A DNA stretch of 64,000 bases from Zopfochytrium polystomum. Lineage: Eukaryota > Chytridiomycota > Chytridiomycetes > Chytridiales > Chytridiaceae. The notes beneath the pieces were generated by a model. The model saw only the letters and a program-made list of their open reading frames with translations. It ran no database searches and was not told where the DNA came from. Location of the stretch: NCBI GenBank assembly GCA_025765615.1, contig JAIVFJ010000084.1, forward strand, positions 124,001 to 188,000, written 5' to 3'. The stretch's first letter is position 1. Every line of letters starts with the position of its first letter. Shown here piece by piece: positions 23,850-34,665 of this stretch. Both the position numbers and the translations under genes were made by a program.

Positions 23850-24212
23850 GTCTTTTTTCCGTTTGTAGTTTCCTGGTTTGGAAAGCCAATGGCTTTCCAA
23901 AGAAGACACAAGACCACCTGCCCACAGGCCGTTCAGCGAAAAGAATTTTAAGAGCCACCCGGACCATCGACTGACCCCCGACCTTCCCAGGAAAGAGGTA
24001 CACAGTGCGAGTTTGGCGTCGGGGTGTGGGGTGGTGGGAAGCAGGGCAGAAGAAGAAGAAGAAGGAGGGAGGAGAGAGGAGGAAGAGGCGGAGTGGGGCG
24101 CGCGTGCAACGGCTAAGGCAGGCAGGCCCGCGCTCCACTGCCATCTTTCACCAGCCACAGCTGACGACCACATGCCCCCATACCACCGTCCCACCGCCAG
24201 ATCTGCTTAGCC
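23500..24212. other. Intergenic region upstream of the metacaspase gene
   Basis: It contains a T run of about 29 at 23821-23849 and a diverged tRNA-like fragment near 23510. I see no gene. The last 200 bp are purine-rich and probably hold the metacaspase promoter. Confidence 0.4.
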
Positions 24213-25900
24213 ATGCCACGCTACAACCGGAGGGACGAGGAGGAAGAAGAAGAAGAAGAAGACGACTACGAGCAGGAGGAGGAACAGGAAGAAGAAGAGG
24301 AAGAAGAAGAGGCGGAGGAAGAAGAGGAAGAAGAAGAGGAGGAAGAGGAGGAAGAGGAAGAGGAGCGCCCACAGAAAAAGCAGCAGAAGAAGAAGCGCCC
24401 AGGCGTTCTAGGCGGCATTGCCAGCGCGATCGCGGGCGGCCTGGCCGGCGGTCTCGCGAGCGGCAAGGCAGGCCACAGTGCCCCCGTCGGTGAAGGTGGC
24501 TCGTCGATTGCTGCGGCCTACCCAGGAACCCGCGCCCCACCCACTCAATCACGCATGCGCCGCGCCGTCTTCATCGGGATCAACTACAAGTACACCAAGT
24601 ACCCCCCTCGCCGGCTGCCACAAGGACGTGGAAAACATGCTGGCCTTCTTCCGAGCGCGTTTCCCCTACGTCCAGGAGATCCTCATCCTGACCGACCAGG
24701 ACGGCCAGCAGCAGGATCGCCTTCCGACCCGCAACAACATCATATCTGCGATGCGCTGGCTTGTCGCAGGCGCGCGACCTGGGGATCACTTCTTCTTCCA
24801 CTACTCGGGACACGGTGGGCAGGAGGAGGACGACAATGGCGACGAGGACGACGGCATGGACGAGACTCTGCTCCCTCTGGACTTTGAGGAGAATGGTCAG
24901 ATCCGCGATGATGTTCTCCACGAGATCATGTGCGCGCCGCTCCCGCAAGGCTCGTTCCTCACGGCCATTTTCGATTGCTGCCACTCTGGAAGTGGGTATC
25001 ATTTGTTGAACGCGTAACAGTCTGACTTTACTTTTGCTTCTTTATCTTTAGCAATGATGGACCTGGCCTACACCTACCTTTTGGACGAGAACGACCAGGT
25101 CGTCCGCATCAGCAACTTTGAGGCTGCCGGTAAAAAGTTGCTCCAGGGTGGCCTGATGTGGCTCACGGGTGACAAGAAGGGCGCTCTGGCGGCCGCCATG
25201 GAAGGAGTCCAGCTGCTTGCACGTGGTGCCGCCAGTGGCGAGGGAGGAAATGGCCCGCTGGGTCGGATTGGCGCGCTGTTGAACCGGGCGGTACCAGGGC
25301 TCGCTGAGCGTGGGTAGCAGTGGAGGCGGAGACATGGGCACTGCGAGGGACGGACTGGCCGGTTCCGGCCAGAAGAAGCAAGAAACGGCCGCGACAATCA
25401 TTCAATGGTCTGGTTGCAAAGGTCAGTGGGCGATCTTCTTTAGTGACCCAATAATCGTATCTCACGCGATCCTTCCACCGTCAGACGATCAGACGTCGGC
25501 AGACACGAAGATTGTAAGTTTGCAGTCGACAAAAGCCTGTCTTCCTCTTAGGGACTTTGACAGTAACACGACTTTGCTTTGCAGGGAAACATGCCCACCG
25601 GCGCTATGTCGTGGGCGTTTATTAAGGTAATCACTCAATTCGATCGCGCACCGAAACGCTCTCTGCTCACCATCATTCGGTGTCTTCACTTCGCAACCTC
25701 GTAGACCATCAACGAAAATCCAAATTGCTCCTACCTCGACGCCCTTCGCAAAATTCGCGGACTTCTTCGCGACGAGTACAGTCAGATTCCGCAGGTGAGC
25801 CAGTCTTCTTTAACTTTTATCGAAAGCACCTCTTACGTGACTCTGCCACAAGCTGTCTTGCGGTTATGCAATGGAGTTGGACATTCCAATGGGACTCTAA
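24213..25900 (+). CDS. Type I metacaspase with acidic prodomain
   Basis: Calcium-dependent Arg/Lys-specific cysteine protease linked to stress and aggregate handling. Exons: 24213-24991, 25052-25421, 25485-25513, 25585-25626, 25705-25794, 25853-25900. Residues 9-51 are almost pure Glu, where relatives have a Q/N/P-rich prodomain. A Lys-rich stretch and a Gly/Ala hydrophobic segment follow. The p20 part has AVFIGINYKY, GCHKDVENML, catalytic His in FFFHYSGHGGQEEDD and catalytic Cys in FDCCHSG joined to TMMDLAYTY. The p10 part has IIQWSGCKDDQTSADT, MPTGAMSWAFIK and the usual C-terminus SCGYAMELDIPMGL. Two +1 frame breaks sit in homopolymers: a C run at about 24601-24606 and GGG at about 25312. 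Removing one base at each restores the family sequence. The start is the ATG just before the acidic run. Confidence 0.88.
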
Positions 25901-26107
25901 GGAGGTTGATTGGGACGCTGCCTGGCAAAAAGGGACTTTACTCAAATCCTTTTCATCTCTTCATGACTTCTTGATGCGCGGCTCTTGGGCGCTTTGCGGC
26001 CTCTGCACGGTTTTGAAACTTTTCTGCATTTGTGGCGAGAACAGAACTGTTGTCGAGTGTTGCAGGATCGTTGTCGTTGCGGGCTGTCGTTGTTCAATCA
26101 TTTCTCC

Positions 26108-29100
26108 ATGTCAACTGGGGGGGCAACGAAGTCGAAGAAAGCGCCGGTGCCGCCAATCCGATCGCCATCTCTGACCCCTGCCGCCGCTGGACCCGCATCA
26201 TCTACCGGCACGCCCACACCCTCGAAGACCGCAGCCACCACGGACCGCGAACCGTTCGCAGGCGCCTCGGCTGTGGCGCAGACTCTGTCCACGCTCTCCT
26301 CCCAACGTCGGATCCCGCTGCGCAACCTCAACAGCGATCCACCCGGCAACCCGACCGCGACTTTTGCGGCGGCGCCGGCGGGAAAGCACATGGGCTCCCT
26401 CCCGCGCCACGCCGCCGGCAAAGCAGCGGCAGCCGCAGACCGCCTCTCCACTCCGGCTACCTCCGAATCGATGATCCAAGACGAGGGCGATTTCGAGATG
26501 GGTGGCTTGGCGTCGTCGCAGGTGGATCTGTCGATGGACTTGGGCCGCAACAGCCCAGCGCTGGTGGACGGCGGCGATGGCATGGACGAGGACGCGGATG
26601 AGGTTATTATCAAGACGCCCCAGGTTCGTGTCAACGCGAAGGCCGGGAGCAGTTGAGGTCGCAATGTATCTGGGTGGCAGCGTCGAGCGATGAGAAGGCT
26701 TACTGCGCCAGGCGGCATCAATCTTTCTCTGAACGATAATGTCCGGAAACCGCCAGAACCCCAACAAATCCGCCGCCGGACCTGTCGTGTCACCCTGCCG
26801 TCCTCCCTAACACGTCACTAACCAACCCAGAGCCGAAAACGGTGGTCAGACCATCCGTCGCGTGTCGAAGACGACGACGACGAGGACCAGCCGGCTGCGA
26901 CGCCTGCCTCTGTTCGTCGTCGACGAGGGCGTAGCAACCTCGAAGACAATCCGGACCACGACGACGACGACGTCGAGGTTGAGGGAACGCAGCATGGCGA
27001 AACTCGCAAGCGCCGCAGGGTCGTCAAGGACGAGAATGCGCAGATGCAGGCGGCTGCGGAGGCGAAAAGTAAGGCTTTGGCGGATAAGGTGTTGGTAAGT
27101 GGGTTTCTTTTTTTTATTTTAGTTCTTCTCGATGAAACCAAACGAAGCTTACACTTTGATTCAATAAAATCCAAGGCTATGCCGGCCAACACTGGAACCG
27201 TCGAATCGATCGAGTTGGTCAACTTCATGTGCCACCGATTCCTCCAAGTGAATCTAATCGGCGAAATCAATTTTGTCGTCGGTCAAAACGGAAGTAAGTT
27301 TGTCTGATTTCCTTGTTAACAATGGATTGTGTTGACAAACCTTTTTAGGTGGGAAGAGTGCGATCTTGACAGGGCTCACGGTTTGTCTCGGAGGCAAAGC
27401 TTCGTTCACCAATCGTGCGTCGTCAATCAAGTCATTGTTGCGTGAAGGAGCAAAGTGAGTCGGCTGAATCCGCTTAGATCAGAGCCCGATGCAGTGTTTG
27501 CGTTTCCTCTCCAAGCTCTTTCCTGAAAACTCGACGCAATTTTTCTCTTGCTTCAGCGTTGGCGCCGTTACTGTAAAACTTCGAAACCAAGGCCCCGACG
27601 CGTATCGGCCTGGCGTTTACGGCGACCGTATCTCAGTTGAACGCCGCATCACTAGAGACGGCTCCGGCTCGTACAAGATCTGCTCTGCCGACGGCGTCTG
27701 CATCTCAACGAAGAAGGAGGATCTTACGGCCATCTTGGACCACATGTCCGTTGCCATTGACAATCCCATGGCTGTGCTCACGCAAGACACATCAAGGATG
27801 TTCTTGGCGAATAGTACGCCGAAGGACAAGTATCTGGTTAGTCATTTTCCAGTTCGTGACTACTTTCGGGTGATTTTGCTAAACGCATTTCTGCCGTCGG
27901 AGAATAGTTCTTCATGAAGGGTACCTTGCTCACACAGCTTTCGCGAGACTTCGAGCTGATGAACAAGACAGTCGAGAACATGGGCATGCTACTCGCTTCG
28001 AAAAGAGAGGTGTGGAGACGCACGATCATTTTGAATACTGAAGCAATTTTAGGTTCTCCCTGATCTCAAGGCTGAGTATGATAAAGTGAAAGCCCGATGG
28101 AAGGTACTCTGCACCGCTGGATTCACTCGTGCATAACAACCTTCAAATCCCTTGAAGGAAATTGAAAAATCCGAGGACCTGGAGAACAAGATTGTTCATG
28201 CAAAGAAAATGCTGGCTTGGTCTCTGGTTGAAAGCGCTGAAGGGGTTAGTTGCGAAGGCGATATTTTCTGGAGCAACACCTCAATCTTCCAAATTCAGGA
28301 TGAAGCGAAAGGCGTGAAGAAGCTGGATGTCATTGGCGAGAAATTGGCGAACGCTGAAGAACAGTTGGCAGAGTTTAAGGTAAATGATTACTACTCAGAG
28401 CGCGTCCTCTTGCCACTAACCGCCCATAATTCAAAAACCAGACTCTTCAATCTCGCCTTCAAGAGGATTCTGAAAGAAAAGAAGCCGAAAAGCTCGCCAT
28501 CAGGGACGAAATTGAGCCGCTGAATGCAAAGAAGTTGAACGCCAAACGAGACTTTGACGAGGCAGCTGCCGAGGTCCGCAAGTATTCGTCCGAGATCCGT
28601 GACATGAACAAGTCCCTCCGCGAAGCCACAAGCACTTGCAAGGGGTTCCAGATCAAGATTGCAGAGGAAACAAAGAAGCTCCAGGCGGATGCGCGGTATG
28701 TCTTGTCTTCTTGGCCATACATTTATTTGATTTTCTTACTCGACTTTTGGTATCGCCTTTTTTTTGAAGTGCTGTTCGAGAAGGGAAAGTCGAGCGGATC
28801 GATGCCGCAAAGGCAAAACTGAAAGATGTGGAAGCTCGCCTGGCAACGGTGACCATACAATTCCTTTCACCCCTCTCCCTTATTATCTGACCCAAACTTG
28901 CCAGACGTCAACCGAGCGCTCCAGTATTGACGACAGCCTTGCGCAAGCGTCAAACCTGTATAAAGAGATCCAAGCTGACGAACACCGCCTCATGGACACA
29001 ATCAACCGCGAGGAGCAATCTATCCGAACACTTTCGGGTGCTCAAGCAAACAAGCTCGCTTGTTACGGCAACAGGTATCCAGACATTGTTCGAACTATAG

Positions 29101-31384
29101 ACAATATGGCCGCCCAACGAAGATGGACAGGTCACAAACCTCGAGGACCAATTGGTAAGAACCGCCCGAGTTGCTTCATATGTTCTGAAATAAAGTACTT
29201 ACTGTCCAACTGTTTCAACTTTTTGAAGGGCTATACATCTCAGTCAAGAACAAGGAATTTACGCCTGTTATTGAAGTGGTCCTTGGAGGCATGCTCGGTG
29301 GATTCGTTGTCGACAACCATGATGACAGAAAAGCCTTGCAAGGAGTGCTGAAGCAGTATGATTGGTACGATGAAAGGAGATGCTGGCCTTTGAGGAGTCT
29401 CACGCAAATTTTGCAGTTACGCATCGGTGTACACGCAAGATGGTCAGCTCTTCGATTTCAGAAGCGGTGAGCCAGGCCCTGAGCTGCTGACAATCCACCG
29501 AGCAATCGAGGTGTGGTCCCGTTCTTTCTTCCTTTGCTTTTTCGAAGAGTCAATCCATGCCATTATCCTTATTTCTGCTGAATCAGGTGACAGACCAAGT
29601 CGTCCTTCGCCAACTGGTTCTCCACGCTTCGATTGAAAGAACCGTCCTGGTCCACACGCGTCGTGAAGGTGACGCCATTGCTGAGCGCGGCTTCCACGGC
29701 CGCAACATTGTTGGGGTTTACACTGCAGACCTGCTTAAAATGGGTGGCGGCCGCGGTGGTCTGTCGACGACAGCCTTGCATCGATCCAATGGACCAAGCC
29801 GTTTGTTTGACAATGTCGACGACGTTATAAGGTGAATCGCGTTCCTTCCTCGCCTTTTCTTTGCGGGTGATTGGCTTAACTATAATACGACAGAGAGCAC
29901 CGGGCCAAGATTGAGCAATGCAAAGCAGATATTGCGTTGGTCAAAGAGAGACTGTCACAGCAAGCGACGACACTGGAGGCATATCGGCGACAGCAGGGTA
30001 GCAACAAGGTGAATTCCCTTGACCCTGTTGTGTCTGATTGTGGACCGTCGTTTCTAACCTTCATTTTTCCCTTCTAGCAAGAATATAGGCAACTACTCAA
30101 TGAGAAAAAACAAAATCAATGCTGAAGTTAGACAGCTTGAGAGTGAGCTCGAGGTACGTTTGTGTAGATCCTCGCAGCATCACAACGTATTCTCACGCTT
30201 TTCTGAATCCAGGAAAATGAACCAGCAAACATTGCTAGCCTCGAAGCGTACAAGAAGGTAGGAAATTCAAATTTAATTTCAGGAGTGCCAACCTTTGCCC
30301 GTCTTTGATGATAGGAAGCGGAAGAGCAAGTTGAGGGCATCCTTGTTCAGATCACTGCGACGGAAGAACGATTGGAGAAAATGAAGGAACAAATGGATGC
30401 TGCAGACGCAATTCAGAAGCAGCTGTCAGAGGAGGTTCAAGAAGCAAAAGGTCGATTCGCCAGAGCTGGAGTAAGATTTTTCCTTTAAGTATGACAAAGT
30501 TCACACACCCCTCTGCAACAGGAAGTGGCGATGAAGGCAAAAGCGCAAGCGATCAGCCTCAAGCAGCAGGTGACCGATTTTGAGGCCAGGCGACAACGCT
30601 ACAAGGACGATCTCGCGAAAATTGAAGCGGACCTGGCGACAGCTCGAGAGCAAGTCTCTCAGGCGAAACGCGCGGCAGAGGAGATTTCCGAGGGCGAGCG
30701 CATTGCCGTGACGAGATCTTACGATGTGCTGAAGAAGGACATTCGAGAGATGGAAATCAACTTGACGCAAAAGAGGAAGCAGTTGCGTGTCTGATGACTC
30801 CTTTTTTTTCCTTTTTTTTTATTGGACACTTTACTTACCCATCAGTATTTCTTGCTCGTAACGTTGCTTATTTTCTTTTCAACAAAAAGAACCGGCAGCA
30901 AGGAAGAAGTGCTTGCCCTAGTGCAGGCCACCGAGGAGGCGTACCGCTCCGCCAAAGCCAGCATCAAGTCCAACTCGCGACTCCTCGAAGCCCTGCGAGC
31001 CTCGTGCAAGGTCCGCGGGCACACCTGGGCCGTCTTTCGGCAATCCATCTCCCTACGCGCCCGCAACGTCTTCTCCATGATGATGATGAAGCGCGGATAC
31101 AAGGGCGAGCTCCTCATCAACCACCTACGCGAGGTGCTCGACCTCCGCGTCGACGTGCACAACACAGAAGCCGGCGGCGGCGACCACAGCGCCAAACCGG
31201 GCGGTGGAAAGCGGGGAGGCGGGGCCGCCACCGACAAGGACCCGCGCACGCTGTCGGGCGGCGAAAAGAGCTTTTCGACCGTGTGCCTGCTGCTGAGTTT
31301 GTGGGATTCGATGGGTAACCCGTTCAGGGCTTTGGACGAGTTTGACGTGTTTATGGTGAGTTTTGGGCGTGGGTGTCTGTGTCT

Positions 31385-31451
<67 letters not shown>

Positions 31452-31879
31452 TCTGTTTTAATGCGGCTCGTCAGTCGTCAAGAGCCTTTTTTTTACCCCC
31501 CGCGCGGCGCTTTGGTCTAATTTTCTTCCCCAAAGGATGCGGTCAACCGAAAAGTCAGTATGACGCTTATGATCGAGCACGCTCGACGCTCGGACAAGAA
31601 GTGCCAGTACATCTTCATCACTCCGCAAGACATGAGGTAAGATTATTTCACGGCCCTCTTACCCTCACACCGCCGCAGCAGTATGACGAATAGTCTTTTG
31701 TTGACCGTTTGGTTTTGTGTTCCCTTCTCCATTTTCTTCTCCCCCCCCCTCCAATGCGGCGCAGCCACGTTCCCGGCCTCAACGGAAGCGACATCAGGGT
31801 CGTGCGGCTGCAGGACCCCGAGCGGAACCAGGGGCGGCTGAATTTCGCTGCGAATCGCGGGGCTGCTGCGGCTGAGTGA
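26108..31879 (+). CDS. SMC6: SMC6, ATPase subunit of the Smc5/6 complex
   Basis: Chromosomal SMC ATPase for recombinational repair and replication-fork stability, paired with Smc5. About 18 exons. Exon 1 is 26108-26623 (Ser/Pro/Ala-rich head); exon 2, from 26831, adds an acidic and basic stretch. The Walker A motif is split by an intron near 27292 (FVVGQNG joined to [16 protein letters not shown]). Two coiled-coil arms flank the hinge ([20 protein letters not shown] ... [25 protein letters not shown]). The ABC signature is [20 protein letters not shown] and Walker B is [17 protein letters not shown], split by a 200-bp intron with a (GT)n run at 31391-31450. It ends at TGA 31877-31879. A +1 frame break lies in A-rich sequence at about 30102-30112; dropping one A restores [16 protein letters not shown]. 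An SMC6 gene should be essential, which argues against decay. The start is the first ATG of the open exon head. Confidence 0.93.
31391..31450 (+). repeat. (GT)n microsatellite in an SMC6 intron
   Basis: About 30 uninterrupted GT units directly follow the exon that ends ALDEFDVFM. Confidence 0.95.
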
Positions 31880-32422
31880 AAAAACAAAGAACTCGTCCAC
31901 TGGCTGCCCATTTCTTTTCTCCTCTTGTTTTAGTTTCTGTAATTGCTTCCACCGTTTTGAGGCCATCCTCTGTCCAAGCAACTTCCTTATGCCGCCCCCC
32001 ACTTGAGTGTGCTCGGGCGCCTCCCTATGCGGCCCCTTGCTGTCCAGTGTGTTTTCTTCCATTCGCTCCTTGCTAAGTCACTTTTTTTTTTTTTTTTTTC
32101 CTCCTTGCCTGTTCAGTGTCTGGTGCGACCAGTTGTTTAATTTTCCCTCCTGTTTTTTTTTTGTTACACGAGAGAAGGGTTCTGGTCGCTCTTTGATTGC
32201 GTCGCGTTTCTTGCAATGTTTGATGGTTTTTTCTTTCAGGCTATTTTCCCCCTCTCCCCTTCCCCCCTCTGACCGTCCGTACTGTGCTTATTGCGCGAAA
32301 TATGAATTCAGGAGGGGGAAGGGCGGGTTGATGAGTTTGGCACTTGCGTTGGGCGAACAAGGATCGAGCCGTCGCGTTGCACTTTCGAGACTCGCCTCGG
32401 CATGTCGCTTGCCCAGCAAACT

Positions 32423-32463
<41 letters not shown>

Positions 32464-32694
32464 TAGTCAAAATTTGGAGGCGACCAACGAAGCGGTTTCT
32501 TTGTCTCGGCCTTTGCAAGGTTGTCACGTTTTCCCGCAAGTTGGAGATGGAGTATTGCAAGTGTCCAAAAGTACGGAGATGGAGTATTGCAAGTGTCCAA
32601 AGTACGGAGTCATGTTTAACGCAAAAAGATACGCACACAACTACAAGTAAATACGGAGAGTTTCAAAAAGAAAAGCACACTGAGTGTTTTCATT
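31880..32694. other. Intergenic region between convergent genes, with short tandem repeat
   Basis: It is T-rich on the plus strand, including runs at 32080-32099 and about 32426-32459 (34 T). A 31-bp unit, GGAGATGGAGTATTGCAAGT plus GTCCAAA and GTAC, occurs twice in tandem at about 32543-32606. No gene is recognised. It should contain the 3' UTRs of SMC6 and of the minus-strand gene on its right. Confidence 0.5.
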
Positions 32695-33504
32695 TCACTT
32701 TGATGACGCCGACCGCCGGTCAAACTCGGCCAGCGCGTGCTTCTTTGCGTCCTCCTTGAGCTTGTCGACGTCGATGCCGCGGCCCGTCAGCCCGTGAAGA
32801 CCCACCAGGTTCGCCGCCTCCTCCATCGCCAGTTTGCCGACCATCGCCCGCAGCGGGTTCTCGTCGCCGTCCCCGCCGCCGCCACCGCCGCCCATTACCA
32901 TTGATAAGAGACCGGCGGCGCCACCGCCGCCGCCGCCGCCGCCGGACCCGCCGCCGCCGAGTACGCCGGACGCGGCCGCCAGGGCGCCGAGACTGCCGAG
33001 CGCACCGCCGCCTTCGCTGTTGCCGCCCTCTTGTTGGCCGCTCATGTACGACGCGGCGAGCTTGAGCGCCTGCGTGCCCGCGGCGGCCGCAAAGTCGCCG
33101 TGCGCGAGGGCGTTCAGGTCCAGGCCGCCGTCGCCGCCGTTGTTGTTGTAGATTTTTCTGGTGTGGGGTAGTGGGTGGTGGGGGGGCAGGGTTAGGAAGG
33201 GGGTGGCGGTGAGGGATCTGATGAATGGGATCGGACGTGGGAGCCGGGCGCGGGCGCCCTGATGCTGACTGTTGGGGTCGTCGTGCGCATCATCTGGCTG
33301 GCTGACGGGCATCACCCCCCCCATTCCGCCTCCGCCACTGTATGCATGGATCAAGTTCAAGCACCCCACTAACTTGCTAACTAACTGTTTGATTGACTGA
33401 GAGAGAGAGAGAGAGCGCACGATACGTACCGAGTGGGCCTCGTTCTCGTTGTCGTCGTCGCGGTGGAGGAACGACGACATCAGCTTGGAGACCAGCTCGG
33501 CCAT
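32695..33504 (-). CDS. Gly/Ala-rich protein of unknown function
   Basis: An open frame on the minus strand begins MAELVSKLMSSFLHRDDDN and ends EFDRRSASSK. The C-terminal 150 residues look real: LDLNALAHGDFAAAAGTQAL, KLAASYMSG, a long poly-Gly stretch, then NPLRAMVGKLAMEEAANLVG and a Lys/Asp-rich tail. The middle (about 33170-33420) is proline-rich and GA-repeat derived. The GTACGT after NENEAHS and the CACACCAG before the C-terminal part suggest one or two introns there, but I could not find a phase-consistent junction. I do not recognise the family. The alternating Ala-rich helices and Gly spacers resemble small fungal proteins of unknown function. Confidence 0.5.
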   Translation of the reverse strand: MAELVSKLMSSFLHRDDDNENEAHSVRIVRSLSLSQSIKQLVSKLVGCLNLIHAYSGGGGMGGVMPVSQPDDAHDDPNSQHQGARARLPRPIPFIRSLTATPFLTLPPHHPLPHTRKIYNNNGGDGGLDLNALAHGDFAAAAGTQALKLAASYMSGQQEGGNSEGGGALGSLGALAAASGVLGGGGSGGGGGGGGAAGLLSMVMGGGGGGGDGDENPLRAMVGKLAMEEAANLVGLHGLTGRGIDVDKLKEDAKKHALAEFDRRSASSK

Positions 33505-34569
33505 GACGGTGTAGTGTGTGTGGTTGTGGTGGCTGGGGAGGAGACGAGATTGTGTGGCGCGTTTTGTCTTTGGGTTCTTTTGGTTGGGATTGTTTGCGAG
33601 GAAGAGACTGCAAGACAGATGCGGTTTCGTTGGTTGAAGGGCGTTTGCAAAGTAGTGGTAACATGCCTTACCTTTGTTGCTTGCTTAAACTCCTTAAAAG
33701 CTCCCATCCAACAGGCCCCCTCCCTCCCACTCCCCCTCCACCCCCCTCCACCACGACAAACTGGTAGCCGCTCTAAACCTCGCCAGCAAAAAGTAGAGGT
33801 CATAATGAGATATTTAAAGGCGAAGCCTTAAACCTCGCCCCGCTCGGGTATGGGTAAATCCAGCGTACAGGCAACCCATTTACATATAGGGGTCAAGCAA
33901 ATAGACAGACGGAGTGCTGCTGCCGTTTTTTAAAATTTGCATTATTTATTTAACATCAGCCTAAACCCTCAGCTCGCTGGACGGCCTTGAAAAAAAAAAA
34001 AAAGGAACAGTCACAAGAATAAACCCTTTCCCTCACGCTTTCCCTTTCTCAGCGGCCCCCACCGGCTTCGAGCTGCCAAAGCGCTCCGACGCTGGCCGCC
34101 GCATGTTGGCAACCCATCGCCGGCGTCAGCTTGACCCTTCGGACTTGCTGCGCGCATTGGGGATCGCTTTGGCCAGCTGTGGTTCGGACCGGCTTGTTTG
34201 AATTTTTTTTTTTAAATTTTTTTTTTTTAGAGTTTTTTTTCTATGAGTTGAGGAACGAGAAGAGAATAGGGCCAACGAATTTGAGGACGTGTGAGTGATT
34301 TTTCGTGGAGGTTGCTTCCTTTTACCGCGTCGTGTTCAGGCCGCTGTTGGAAGAGGCTCGGTCTTTGGGCGCCACAGGAGCGGCCGTCACGGTCGCGACT
34401 GTCCAGACGAGGAGGGCGAGGAGGAGAGCAACAAAGCGCATTATTGAGGGGTTGGGGAGAAGGTTTGGTGGAAGGCGGAAAGGTAAATTTTATTTGCTTT
34501 TACACGTCGGAATGCGAGAGATTGCGGCCGGGATTATATACTCAACTTGAGTTAGACGAATGGAGAGAG

Positions 34570-34665
<96 letters not shown>

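Noticed and set aside
33820..33910. Possible riboswitch or structured RNA near the palindromic GC-rich stretch
   Set aside because: No recognised RNA family, no flanking gene context; the stem is short.
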